This document shows, in pieces, positions 48,485-56,177 of a stretch of DNA of 64,000 bases. The notes beneath the pieces are model-generated. The model was not told where the DNA came from, ran no database searches, and saw nothing but the letters and a program-made list of their open reading frames with translations. The position numbers and the translations under genes are program-made. The number at the start of each line of letters is the position of its first letter. The first letter of the stretch is position 1. Source of the stretch: Actinomycetes bacterium (GTDB lineage: Bacteria; Actinomycetota; Actinomycetes; Actinomycetales; Microbacteriaceae). The stretch spans positions 62,001 through 126,000 of the forward strand of contig JAEYZI010000095.1 of assembly GCA_023428065.1 (NCBI GenBank), read 5' to 3'.

Positions 48485-48964
48485 TCAGGCGCGGGTGAGC
48501 CGGAGGATCGGGATGACGCGATCGGTCGAGGCACGGTAGCGCAGGAGCGTGCGCCGCGTCATCCGGTTCGACGTCTCGATGATCTCGGCGAAGCGGCGCT
48601 CGGCCTCCTCGAACTCGAGCTGTTCGGCGACGACGTCGATGCGCTCGCCGCCGACCTCGATGTAGGCCGCATCGGGGTTCGCCGCGAGGTTGTAGTACCA
48701 GGCGGGGTGGGAGCGCCCGCCCGCCGCGCTCGCCGTGATGAGCCAGCCGGCGCCGTCCGGCATGTAGCCGACCGGGTTGGTGCGCTCGAGGCCGGTCTTG
48801 CGGCCGATCGTCGTGAGCGCGAGCACGGCGGCTCCGTTGCGCGAGCCCGGCGGTCGCGGCTTGCGCGCCTGCCGCACGAGGTAGCGGGTGATGATGCCCT
48901 CGATGCCGCGGTTGGTCGGCTGCTTCGCGCCGTAGGTGCCGGGCGGGAGCGGGGTGAAGCCCAT
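48485..48964 (-). CDS. Deazaflavin (F420)-dependent nitroreductase family protein
   Basis: 159 residues of the DUF385/Ddn family, split-barrel flavin-binding proteins that use reduced coenzyme F420 in actinobacteria. Family segments: ALTTIGRKTGLERTNPVGYM, GAGWLITASAAGGRSHPAWY and YNLAANPDAAYIEVGGERID. The physiological substrate is probably a quinone or other small oxidant, not determinable here. Its presence suggests the organism makes F420, though no F420 synthesis gene is in the window. A TATAGT hexamer lies about 45 nt upstream of the ATG. Confidence 0.88.
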   Translation of the reverse strand: MGFTPLPPGTYGAKQPTNRGIEGIITRYLVRQARKPRPPGSRNGAAVLALTTIGRKTGLERTNPVGYMPDGAGWLITASAAGGRSHPAWYYNLAANPDAAYIEVGGERIDVVAEQLEFEEAERRFAEIIETSNRMTRRTLLRYRASTDRVIPILRLTRA

Positions 48965-49009
48965 GGTGGTGTCCGTTCCGCGGACGTCGGATGCGTCCGC
49001 CGAACGGCG

Positions 49010-49015
49010 ACTATA
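49010..49015 (-). promoter_or_regulatory. -10 hexamer TATAGT, deazaflavin reductase gene
   Basis: TATAGT (49015 to 49010) in the 118-bp gap after the MaoC gene, 45 nt before the ATG. TTAACC lies upstream with a 19-nt spacer, somewhat long for a -35. Confidence 0.45.
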
Positions 49016-49082
49016 TCCGATACCCCGCCAGGGTGGTTAATTCTGACGGGGCGCGGACCAGTCCTCACCGATAGGCGTACGG

Positions 49083-49544
49083 CTAACCCGCGGGGACGAA
49101 GAGGGCGATCGCGTCCGCGACAAGCGCCGGCGCCTCCTGGCCCTCGATCTCGATCGTCACGCGCTGCCCGAGGCGGATGCCCATCCGCGTCTCCTCAGCG
49201 GCCGTGACGACGGATGACGCGCGCACGCGCGCACCCGCGGGCACCGGCTGGAGGAACCGCACCCGGTCGAGGCCGTAGTTGACCGCCATCGCGACGTCCC
49301 CCACCTCGAGGAGCCCGTCCTGAAGCGCGGGGAGGAGCGAGAGGGTCAGGTAGCCGTGCGCGATGGTGCCCCCGAAGGGGCCGGCCGCGGCACGATCCGG
49401 ATCGACGTGGATCCACTGGTGGTCGCCCGTCGCGTCCGCGAAGCGGTCGATGCGCTCCTGGTCGATCTCGACCCACTCCCCCGCCCCGAGCTCCGTGCCG
49501 ACCGCGTCGAGCAGCTCCCGCGGGTGACCGAACACGACGCTCAT
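49083..49544 (-). CDS. MaoC-family enoyl-CoA hydratase-like protein
   Basis: 153 residues, single hot-dog domain. The hydratase-2 motif is in FADATGDHQWIHVDPDRAAA, with aspartate and histidine at catalytic positions, followed by FGGTIAHGYLTLSLLPALQD. It would hydrate a trans-2-enoyl-CoA to a 3-hydroxyacyl-CoA in a beta-oxidation-like route. The ATG overlaps the SDR stop (ATGA). Last of a five-gene operon (ACAD, thiolase, alcohol dehydrogenase, SDR, MaoC), which would give oxidation, hydration, reduction and thiolysis steps together. TAG stop. Confidence 0.88.
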   Translation of the reverse strand: MSVVFGHPRELLDAVGTELGAGEWVEIDQERIDRFADATGDHQWIHVDPDRAAAGPFGGTIAHGYLTLSLLPALQDGLLEVGDVAMAVNYGLDRVRFLQPVPAGARVRASSVVTAAEETRMGIRLGQRVTIEIEGQEAPALVADAIALFVPAG

Positions 49545-50293
49545 GCGCGCGGCCCTCCCGCAACGTAGACGACCTGGCCGCTCGTGAAGGATGCCTCCTC
49601 GCGCACGAAGAACGACGCGACGGCCGCGATGTCCTCCGGCTGGCCGACCCGGCCGACGGGGATCTCCTTGGCCACGAGCGCGAAGAAGTCGTCGGACGCC
49701 ATGCCGACGCGCTCGGCGGTCGCGATCGTCATGTCGGTGCGGATGAAGCCCGGCGCGATCGCGTTGGCGGTCACGCCGTAGCGGCCGAGCTCGATCGCGA
49801 GGGTCTTCGTGAAGCCCTGCATGCCCGCCTTCGCGGCCGCGTAGTTCGCCTGCCCGCGATTGCCGAGCGCCGAGGTCGACGACAGGTTGACGATGCGCCC
49901 CCACCCGGCCTCGACCATGTGCGCCTGCACGGCGCGCGTCATGAGGAAGGCGCCGCGCAGGTGCACGCCGAGCACGGCGTCCCAGTCGGAGGTCGTCATC
50001 TTGAAGAGCAGGTTGTCGCGCAGGATGCCGGCGTTGTTGACGAGGATCGTGGGTGCGCCGAGCTCGGCGACGGTGCGCTCGACGGCGGCGGCCACGAGCG
50101 CCTCGTCGGCGACGTCCGCGCCGATGCCGACGGCGGTGCCTCCCGCCCCGCGGATCGCGTCGACCGTCTCGGCGGTCGAGGCCTCGTCGATGTCGAGCAC
50201 GGCGACGGCGTGACCGTCGGACGCGAGGCGCTGGGCGATCGCGGCGCCGATGCCGCGGGCCGCGCCGGTGACGATGGCGACTCTCTGGGTCAT
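49541..50293 (-). CDS. SDR-family oxidoreductase (FabG/3-hydroxyacyl-CoA dehydrogenase type)
   Basis: 250 residues, classical short-chain dehydrogenase. The NAD(P) site is VTGAARGIGAAIAQRLASDG, the structural NNAG is ILVNNAGIL, and the catalytic residues are the serine in IVNLSSTSALG with Y-x3-K in ANYAAAKAGMQ. PGFIRTDMT follows as usual. An aspartate after the second strand (AVLDIDEAS) favours NAD over NADP, which suits oxidation. In this operon it is the likely 3-hydroxyacyl-CoA dehydrogenase. AGAGGAAG lies before ATG 50293. Confidence 0.9.
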   Translation of the reverse strand: MTQRVAIVTGAARGIGAAIAQRLASDGHAVAVLDIDEASTAETVDAIRGAGGTAVGIGADVADEALVAAAVERTVAELGAPTILVNNAGILRDNLLFKMTTSDWDAVLGVHLRGAFLMTRAVQAHMVEAGWGRIVNLSSTSALGNRGQANYAAAKAGMQGFTKTLAIELGRYGVTANAIAPGFIRTDMTIATAERVGMASDDFFALVAKEIPVGRVGQPEDIAAVASFFVREEASFTSGQVVYVAGGPRA

Positions 50294-50321
50294 GGTTCTT
50301 CCTCTCAAGGGTCGGTCGGGA

Positions 50322-51425
50322 TCAGGGGAATTCGATGAGCTGGCGGAGGGCCGCGCCGTCGGCGAGGGCGTCCATGGCGGCCGCGATGTCGTCGAGCGGC
50401 ATGCGGTCGCTCACGAGAGCCTCCACCGGCAGCCGGCCCTCGCGCCAGAGCTCGACGTAGCGGGGGATGTCGCGCTCGGGCACCGAGCTGCCGAGGTAGC
50501 TCCCGGCGACGGTGCGAGCCTCGGCCGTCAGGGTGAGCGGCGCGATCGCGGAGCGCGCGTCGGGGGCGGGCAGGCCGACCGTCACGGTGATGCCGCCCGG
50601 CGCGGTGGCCGCGAAGGCCGCCTCGAAGGCGCGCGGATGTCCCGCCGCCTCGACGACGACGGGCGCGCGCACGCCGGATGCCGCGAGTTCGTCGGCGAGG
50701 ATCGTGCGCTCCGCCCCGAGCGCGCGAGCGGCGTCGAGCTTGTCCTGGCGCGCGTCCACCGCGACGACGGGGTGGCCGAGCGCGCGCGCCACGAGCAGCG
50801 CGGCCATGCCGACACCTCCGAGGCCGACGACCATGACCGTGTCGCCGGGTGCCGGCCGCGCGGTGTTGAGCACGGCCCCTCCACCGGTGAGCACGGCGCA
50901 GCCGAGGAGCGCGGCGACCTCGGCGGGCACGTCGGGCGGCACGGTCACGACCGAGCGACGGTCGACGACGGCGTGATCGGCGAACGCCGAGACGCCGAGG
51001 TGGTGGTGCACGGGCTCGCCGTCGGCCCGGAGCCGGCGGCCGCCGCCGAGGAGCTCGCCCGCGGCGTTCGCGGCGCTCCCCGGCTCGCACGGCATCCGTC
51101 CGTCCGTCGCGCAGCCCGCGCACGAGCCGCACCGGGGCAGGAACGTCATGACGACGCGGTCGCCGACCGCGATATCGCTCACACCCGAGCCCGTGGCCTC
51201 GACGATGCCGGCGGCCTCGTGACCGAGGAGCATAGGCAGCGGCCGCGGCCGGGCGCCGTCGACGACGCTCAGGTCGGAATGGCACACGCTCGCGATCTCC
51301 ACACGCACGAGAAGCTCGCCGTGCCCGGGCTCGTCGAGCTCGAGCTCGCGGACGACGACGGGACGCGAGTCGCGGTAGGGACGAGGCGCACCCATCCGCT
51401 CGAGCACGGCGCCGCGCACACGCAT
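50322..51425 (-). CDS. Zinc-dependent alcohol dehydrogenase (MDR family)
   Basis: 367 residues. Catalytic zinc ligands are in IASVCHSDLSVVDG (Cys) and MLLGHEAAGIVEATG (His-Glu). The structural zinc lobe is CGSCAGCATDGRMPC with four cysteines in normal spacing. NAD-binding VVGLGGVGMAALLVARALG. The nearest types are class III/aryl-alcohol-like dehydrogenases. It may oxidise an alcohol or aldehyde that enters the acyl-CoA route encoded around it. The ATG shares one base with the thiolase stop. Confidence 0.88.
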   Translation of the reverse strand: MRVRGAVLERMGAPRPYRDSRPVVVRELELDEPGHGELLVRVEIASVCHSDLSVVDGARPRPLPMLLGHEAAGIVEATGSGVSDIAVGDRVVMTFLPRCGSCAGCATDGRMPCEPGSAANAAGELLGGGRRLRADGEPVHHHLGVSAFADHAVVDRRSVVTVPPDVPAEVAALLGCAVLTGGGAVLNTARPAPGDTVMVVGLGGVGMAALLVARALGHPVVAVDARQDKLDAARALGAERTILADELAASGVRAPVVVEAAGHPRAFEAAFAATAPGGITVTVGLPAPDARSAIAPLTLTAEARTVAGSYLGSSVPERDIPRYVELWREGRLPVEALVSDRMPLDDIAAAMDALADGAALRQLIEFP

Positions 51426-52648
51426 CAGCGCAGGCGCTCCAGCACCATGGCCATGCCCTGCCCGCCGCCGACGCACATGGTCTCGAGTCCGAACGTGCCG
51501 TCGGTCTCGCGCAGCCCGTTGAGGAGGGTCGAGGTGATCCGCGCGCCCGTCATGCCGAAGGGGTGGCCGAGGGCGATCGCCCCGCCGTGCACGTTGAGCT
51601 TGCCCCACGGCACCCCGAGCTCGCGGGCGGAGGGGATCACCTGGGCCGCGAACGCCTCGTTGATCTCGACGAGGTCCATGTCGTCGATGCCGAGGCCCGC
51701 GCGGGCGAGAGCCTGACGGCTCGCCTCGACGGGGCCGAGGCCCATGATCTCGGGGCTCAGACCCGTGACCCCGGTCGAGAGGATGCGCGCGAGCGGCTCG
51801 AGGCCGAGCTCGCGGGCGCGCGCGTCGCTCATGATCACGAGGGCGGCCGCGCCGTCGTTGAGGGGGCACGCGTTGCCGGCGGTGACCGTGCCCTCCTCAC
51901 GGAATACGGGCTGCAGGCCCGCGAGCGCCTCCATCGTGACTCCCGGCCGCGGGCCGTCGTCGGCGGACACGACCGTGCCGTCGGGCAGCGGGTAGGGCGT
52001 GATCTCGCGTTCGAAGAACCCGGATGCGATCGCCGACTCCGCGCGGTTCTGGCTCAGGCACGCGAACTCGTCCTGCTCGTGCCGGCTGACGCCCCGGGTC
52101 TGCGCGACGTTCTCGGCAGTCTGCCCCATCGAGATGTAGACGTCGGGGAGGGCGCCGTCCTCGCGGGGGTCGTGCCACGCCTCGCCCGACGCCGCGCGCG
52201 CCGCGGTGCGGGCGGCCGCGTCGGCGAAGCGGGGGTTCGTGAAGTCGCGACCCTCGACGTAGTCGGAGTTGCCGTGGACGGCGCTCGAGACGGACTCGAC
52301 GCCCGCCGAGATGATCACATCCGCCTCTCCCGCGCGGATCGCGTGGAGCGCCATGCGGGTGGTCTGCAGACTCGAGGAGCAGTAACGCGTGACGGTCGCG
52401 CCGGGCACCGAGTCGAGGCCGAGCAGCACGGCGACGACGCGGCCCATGTTCATGCCCTGTTGTCCGCCGGGCAGGCCGCATCCGAGCAACAGATCCTCGA
52501 CGGTGGACGGGTCGAGTTCGGGTACCTGGTCGAGTGCGGCCTGCACGGCGAAGGCGGCGAGGTCGTCGGGGCGCACCTCGCGGAGCGAGCCCTTGTAGGC
52601 GCGCCCGATGGGCGTGCGGGCGGCGGCGACGATGACGGCGTCGGGCAT
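51425..52648 (-). CDS. Acetyl-CoA acyltransferase (thiolase)
   Basis: 407 residues. The acyl-accepting cysteine is in VTRYCSSSLQTTRMALHAI near residue 90. The C-terminal catalytic set is NEAFAAQV, GGAIALGHPFGMTGARI and ETMCVGGGQGMAM with the second cysteine. It cleaves 3-ketoacyl-CoA to acetyl-CoA and a shortened acyl-CoA. ATG 52648 is preceded by AGGAGGAA. It starts 29 nt after the acyl-CoA dehydrogenase stop and overlaps the alcohol dehydrogenase start by one base. It would be the last chemical step of the beta-oxidation-type set in this operon. Confidence 0.93.
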   Translation of the reverse strand: MPDAVIVAAARTPIGRAYKGSLREVRPDDLAAFAVQAALDQVPELDPSTVEDLLLGCGLPGGQQGMNMGRVVAVLLGLDSVPGATVTRYCSSSLQTTRMALHAIRAGEADVIISAGVESVSSAVHGNSDYVEGRDFTNPRFADAAARTAARAASGEAWHDPREDGALPDVYISMGQTAENVAQTRGVSRHEQDEFACLSQNRAESAIASGFFEREITPYPLPDGTVVSADDGPRPGVTMEALAGLQPVFREEGTVTAGNACPLNDGAAALVIMSDARARELGLEPLARILSTGVTGLSPEIMGLGPVEASRQALARAGLGIDDMDLVEINEAFAAQVIPSARELGVPWGKLNVHGGAIALGHPFGMTGARITSTLLNGLRETDGTFGLETMCVGGGQGMAMVLERLR

Positions 52649-52677
52649 CGGATTCCTCCTGTGTCTTCCTCGGTCGC

Positions 52678-53874
52678 TCAGACGAACGCGCTCATGCCCG
52701 TGATCGAGCGGCCGACGATGAGGTTGTTCATCTGGTACGTGCCCTCGTAGGTGTAGAGCGCCTCGGCGTCGGCGAAGCGGCGCGCGACGCCCTGGTCGAG
52801 CTGGATGCCGTTGCCGCCGAGCGCCTCGCGGCACCACGCGACGACCTGGCGGCCGCTCGCCGTCGCGAAGGCCTTCGCGAGCGCGGCCTGCTGGTCGTAG
52901 GGCCGACCCTCGTCCATCATCTGGCTCAGTCGCGTGCACATCGCGATGGAGGCCGTGATGTTGCCGAGGGAGCGGGCGAGCAGGTCCTGCACGAGCTGGA
53001 ACGAGCCGAGCTTGCGGCCGAACTGCTCGCGCTCGAGCACGTAGCGCACGGCGGCCTCGTAGGCGCCGACGGCGTTGCCGACCGCCTGCCACGCGACCTC
53101 GGCGCGCGTGAGGGCGAGCACGCGGGCCGTGTCGCGGAAGCCGTCGCCGAGCTGCAGACGACGCTCCTCGGGCACACGCACGTCCTCGAGGGTGATGTCG
53201 GCATTCTGCACGACGCGCAGGCTCTGCTTGCGCTCGATCTTGGTGGCGGTGAAGCCGGGTGAGGTCGCCGTCTCGACGATGAAGCCCTTCACCTGGTCGT
53301 CGGCGACGTCGCGCGCCCAGATGACGACGACATCCGCGAAGGTCGCGTTGCCGATCCAGCGCTTGGCGCCGTTGATGACCCACTCGTCGCCCTCCCGACG
53401 CGCCGTCGTCTCGAGGCCGCGCGCGGTGTCCGACCCGTGCAGCGGCTCGGTGAGCCCGAAGGCGCCGATGAGCTCGCCGCGCGCCATCTTCGGCAGCCAC
53501 TCGGCCCGCTGGGCGGCGTCGCCGCACATGCCGATCGCGTTCATCGCGAGGCCCGAGTGCACGCCGACGAAGGTCGCGACGGATGCGTCGTTGCGGCCGA
53601 ACTCGAGCGCGACCCAGCCGCGGTAGAGCGCGGTGTTCTCCCACAGGCGCGACTCCTCCCAGATGGGCCCGTAGACGCCCAGCTCGGGGAAGATCGGCTT
53701 GATCTGGTGGGGGAACTCTGCGCGCTCCCAGTAGTCGTCGATGATGGGCGTCACCTCGCGCTCGAGGGCCTCACGGATGCGGATCGCCCGCTCCTGCTCC
53801 TCGTCGGCCAGCAGTTCCTGCACGTGGTAGAAGTCCACGTCGAGCAGGGTCTTCTCGAGGGTCGCTGTCGTCAT
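52678..53874 (-). CDS. Acyl-CoA dehydrogenase, glutaryl-CoA dehydrogenase-like
   Basis: 398 residues. FAD-binding GAFGLTEPLHGSDTARGLET and WVINGAKRWIGNATFADVVV are typical. The C-terminal catalytic glutamate is in ALYTYEGTYQMNNLIVGRSI, the T-Y-E-G-T form of glutaryl-CoA-type dehydrogenases. The true substrate may be another short dicarboxylic or branched acyl-CoA. Start ATG 53874 with GGAG 7 nt upstream is preferred to ATG 53886. First gene of the operon running to the MaoC gene. Its promoter shares a -35 and a palindrome with the divergent TetR gene. Confidence 0.9.
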   Translation of the reverse strand: MTTATLEKTLLDVDFYHVQELLADEEQERAIRIREALEREVTPIIDDYWERAEFPHQIKPIFPELGVYGPIWEESRLWENTALYRGWVALEFGRNDASVATFVGVHSGLAMNAIGMCGDAAQRAEWLPKMARGELIGAFGLTEPLHGSDTARGLETTARREGDEWVINGAKRWIGNATFADVVVIWARDVADDQVKGFIVETATSPGFTATKIERKQSLRVVQNADITLEDVRVPEERRLQLGDGFRDTARVLALTRAEVAWQAVGNAVGAYEAAVRYVLEREQFGRKLGSFQLVQDLLARSLGNITASIAMCTRLSQMMDEGRPYDQQAALAKAFATASGRQVVAWCREALGGNGIQLDQGVARRFADAEALYTYEGTYQMNNLIVGRSITGMSAFV

Positions 53875-53934
53875 GTCTCGCTCCATCGCGGTGAGGTCCG
53901 GTCGCCGTCCCGATCGCGGATCGTCGGCGGGACG

Positions 53935-53985
53935 ACTATGCAACATTTTCTGAGATGTTGCAAGCGAGCGGATCCGGGCTAGCAT
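53935..53985. promoter_or_regulatory. Divergent promoters with shared -35 and TetR-type operator
   Basis: TGCAACAT (53939-53946) and ATGTTGCA (53955-53962) are perfect 8-bp arms with an 8-bp spacer. The self-complementary TTGCAA at 53958-53963 can act as -35 in both directions: 17 nt from CATAGT (53940 to 53935) for the dehydrogenase operon and 16 nt from TAGCAT (53980-53985) for the TetR gene. A repressor on the palindrome would cover both promoters. Confidence 0.7.
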
Positions 53986-53992
53986 TTCCGGC

Positions 53993-54637
53993 ATGCCCGC
54001 ACCCGATGTCGCGCCCCCCGGACTCGGCGTCGGCTCGCGCGCCACCCGAGCGGTGCCGAGCACGCTCTCCACCCGGCTCCACGGCGACCCGCCGCATCGC
54101 GAGGCGGCGCGCGCGTTCCAGCTCGCCCGGCGCACGTTCATCGAGGGCGAGCGCATCGAGATGGGTCCCCTCGCGACCCAGCTCGGCGTCGACCGCACCT
54201 CGCTGTTCCGCTGGGTCGGCAATCGCGACGCGCTCGTCTCGGAGGTGCTGTGGTCGCTCGCCGAGACGACGCTCGACCACGCCGAGCGTGAGGCGGAGGG
54301 TTCGGGCGCCGCCCGCGTCGTGGACATCCTCGGCCGCTTCGCCGAGGGCCTCGTGACCGCCGGCTACTTCCGCGAGTTCCTCGCACGCGAGCCGCAGCGG
54401 GCGCTGCGCCTCATGACCACGGGCGAGTTCGAGATCCAGCGGCGCTACGTCGCCGCCGTCGAGGAGCTCCTCGCCGCGCACGCGCCGGATGCCGGTCGCG
54501 CCGATCTCCCGCGGCGCGACCTCGCGTACCTCATCGTGCGCATCTCCGAGTCGTTCTCCTATGCCGATCTCATCACCGGCGAGGAGCCCAGCGCCGAGCG
54601 CGCACGAGCGGCGTTCGCGCTCGTGCTCGGCGCCTGA
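53993..54637 (+). CDS. TetR/AcrR-family regulator (QsdR-like)
   Basis: 214 residues. The N-terminal helix-turn-helix lies about residues 35-85: QLARRTFIEGERIEMGPLAT then GVDRTSLFRWVGNRDALVSE. The ligand-binding half (VVDILGRFAEGLVTAGYFRE, AYLIVRISESFSYADLITGE) is close in style to QsdR-type regulators. A palindrome spanning the divergent promoter region upstream is its likely operator, so it probably represses itself and the acyl-CoA dehydrogenase operon until an acyl-CoA or acid ligand binds. Leaderless start 7 nt after TAGCAT. A thioesterase gene follows by 23 nt. Confidence 0.88.
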   Translation: MPAPDVAPPGLGVGSRATRAVPSTLSTRLHGDPPHREAARAFQLARRTFIEGERIEMGPLATQLGVDRTSLFRWVGNRDALVSEVLWSLAETTLDHAEREAEGSGAARVVDILGRFAEGLVTAGYFREFLAREPQRALRLMTTGEFEIQRRYVAAVEELLAAHAPDAGRADLPRRDLAYLIVRISESFSYADLITGEEPSAERARAAFALVLGA

Positions 54638-54660
54638 CAACCCGAGCCCCGAGGAGGAGC

Positions 54661-55083
54661 ATGAGCGAGTACGCCTGGTACCGGGACTTCCCGACCCGCT
54701 GGAACGACAACGACGTCTACGGCCACGTGAACAACGTCGTGTACTACGCCGCGATGGACACCACCGTCAACGCATGGATGATCGGCGCGGGCGTGCTCGA
54801 CCCGGACGGCGGCGACGCCATCGGCGTCGTCGTCGCATCCTCGTGCGAGTACCGGGCCTCGGCGAGCTTCCCCGAGCCCCTCCGGGTCGGCATCCGCGTC
54901 GGCCGCCTCGGCCGCACAAGCATCACGTGGGAGACGGGCATCCTGCGCGCTTCCGACGACGAGGTGCTCGCGTCGGGCACCTTCGTGCATGTCTTCGTGG
55001 GCCGCGACGACCGCCGCCCCACCCCCATCCCGGAGGCCCTGCGCGAGGCCGTCGAGCGGGAGCTCTCGCCCTCCAACCCATAA
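54661..55083 (+). CDS. Acyl-CoA thioesterase, 4HBT hot-dog family
   Basis: 140 residues. The 4-hydroxybenzoyl-CoA thioesterase motif is TRWNDNDVYGHVNNVVYYAA, with the catalytic aspartate in the D-N-D-V segment. SCEYRASASFPEPLRVGIRV and TGILRASDDEVLASGTFVHV complete the hot-dog fold. It hydrolyses an acyl- or aroyl-CoA to free acid and CoA. GAGGAGGAGC precedes the ATG. Cotranscribed with the TetR gene. The downstream operator and promoter mark the start of another operon 33 nt later. Confidence 0.9.
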   Translation: MSEYAWYRDFPTRWNDNDVYGHVNNVVYYAAMDTTVNAWMIGAGVLDPDGGDAIGVVVASSCEYRASASFPEPLRVGIRVGRLGRTSITWETGILRASDDEVLASGTFVHVFVGRDDRRPTPIPEALREAVERELSPSNP

Positions 55084-55084
55084 A

Positions 55085-55108
55085 ACCGACCAGCCGGTAT
55101 GCTACGCT
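55085..55108 (+). promoter_or_regulatory. Operator-like site A with overlapping -10 elements
   Basis: ACCGACCAGCCGGTATG (55085-55101) has inverted ACCG/CGGT arms. TATGCT (55098-55103) and TACGCT (55103-55108, 7 nt before ATG 55116) are -10 candidates that overlap or abut it. It differs at one base from the site at 63973-63989. Confidence 0.65.
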
Positions 55109-55115
55109 CGCGGCC

Positions 55116-56177
55116 ATGGACGACGGCGTCTCCCCCGCGGGCCTCGACATCCGCGCATTCGACCGCTGGCTCAGCGAACACGAGCCCGCGCTGCGCGGCG
55201 ACGGTCCCGTGCGCGCGACCCTGCTCGCAGGGGGCCTCAGCAACCTGACCTACCGGCTCGACGGCGCCGCGCGCCCGCTCGTGCTGCGCCGACCGCCGCT
55301 CGGCCACGTGCTCTCGACGGCGCACGACATGGGCCGCGAGTACCGCGTGCTGAGCGCGCTGCACGGCACGCGTGTGCCCGTGCCGCAACCCGTGCTCTTC
55401 GAACCGGACGCGGACGCCGGGGCGGGCGTCGGCGCCCCCTTCTACCTCATGGAGCGCGTCGGCGGCGTCACCCTCGTCTCCCCCGCCGACAACGCCGCCT
55501 GGACGCCCGCCGAGCTGCGGGAGCTGAGCCTCTCCCTCGCCCGGACGCTCGCCGAACTGCACGCGATCGATCCGCGTGCCGTCGGCCTCGACGACTTCGG
55601 CAGGCCCGACGGCTTCCTGGAACGGCAGATGCGGCGCTGGGCCACGCAGTACGCCGGCAACCGCTTCCGCGACCTCCCCGACCTCGACGCGCTGCTCGCC
55701 CGCCTCTCGGAGAGCATCCCCGAGACGCGTTCGACGTCGATCGTGCACGGCGACTACCGGCTCGACAACGCGCTCGTCGTGCGCGGCCCGCGCGGCCCGC
55801 GGATCGCCGCCGTGCTCGACTGGGAGATGGCGACCGTCGGCGACTCGCTCTCCGACATTGGACTGCTCGGGCTGTACTGGGAGCTCCCGGAGGCCGTCGG
55901 CGACATCGCGACGGCGCGCACCTCGGTGGACGTCGCGGCCGGCTACCCCGCGTTCCCCGAGCTCCTCGACGCGTACGCCGCCGCGCGCGGCATCGAGCTC
56001 CCCGAGCTCGGGTGGTACCTCGCCTTCGCCGCGGCGAAGCTCGCGATCATCCTCGAGGGCGTGCAGTTGCGCCACGACCAGGGCGAGACGGTCGGATCGG
56101 GCTTCGACCGGGTGGGCGAACTCGTCCCCGCGCTCGCCGCATCCGGCCTCCGTCGCCTCACGGGGGTGCGTCGCTGA
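55116..56177 (+). CDS. Phosphotransferase-family protein (APH-like, ACAD10/11 N-domain type)
   Basis: 353 residues with an aminoglycoside-phosphotransferase/choline-kinase fold. The nucleotide loop region is LLAGGLSNLTYRLDG, the catalytic loop STSIVHGDYRLDNALVV and the metal loop VLDWEMATVGDSLSDIG. Proteins of this group lie next to acyl-CoA dehydrogenases or are fused to them in ACAD10/11, where 4-hydroxyacyl-CoAs are phosphorylated and processed. The next gene is an acyl-CoA dehydrogenase starting at the stop, so a kinase-dehydrogenase pair acting on a hydroxyacyl-CoA is a reasonable inference. Antibiotic resistance is unlikely. Confidence 0.87.
   Translation: MDDGVSPAGLDIRAFDRWLSEHEPALRGDGPVRATLLAGGLSNLTYRLDGAARPLVLRRPPLGHVLSTAHDMGREYRVLSALHGTRVPVPQPVLFEPDADAGAGVGAPFYLMERVGGVTLVSPADNAAWTPAELRELSLSLARTLAELHAIDPRAVGLDDFGRPDGFLERQMRRWATQYAGNRFRDLPDLDALLARLSESIPETRSTSIVHGDYRLDNALVVRGPRGPRIAAVLDWEMATVGDSLSDIGLLGLYWELPEAVGDIATARTSVDVAAGYPAFPELLDAYAAARGIELPELGWYLAFAAAKLAIILEGVQLRHDQGETVGSGFDRVGELVPALAASGLRRLTGVRR

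Noticed and set aside
55116..56177. Aminoglycoside resistance phosphotransferase
   Set aside because: The kinase fold is present, but operon context with an ACAD10/11-like dehydrogenase and an acyl-CoA ligase points to acyl-CoA metabolism.
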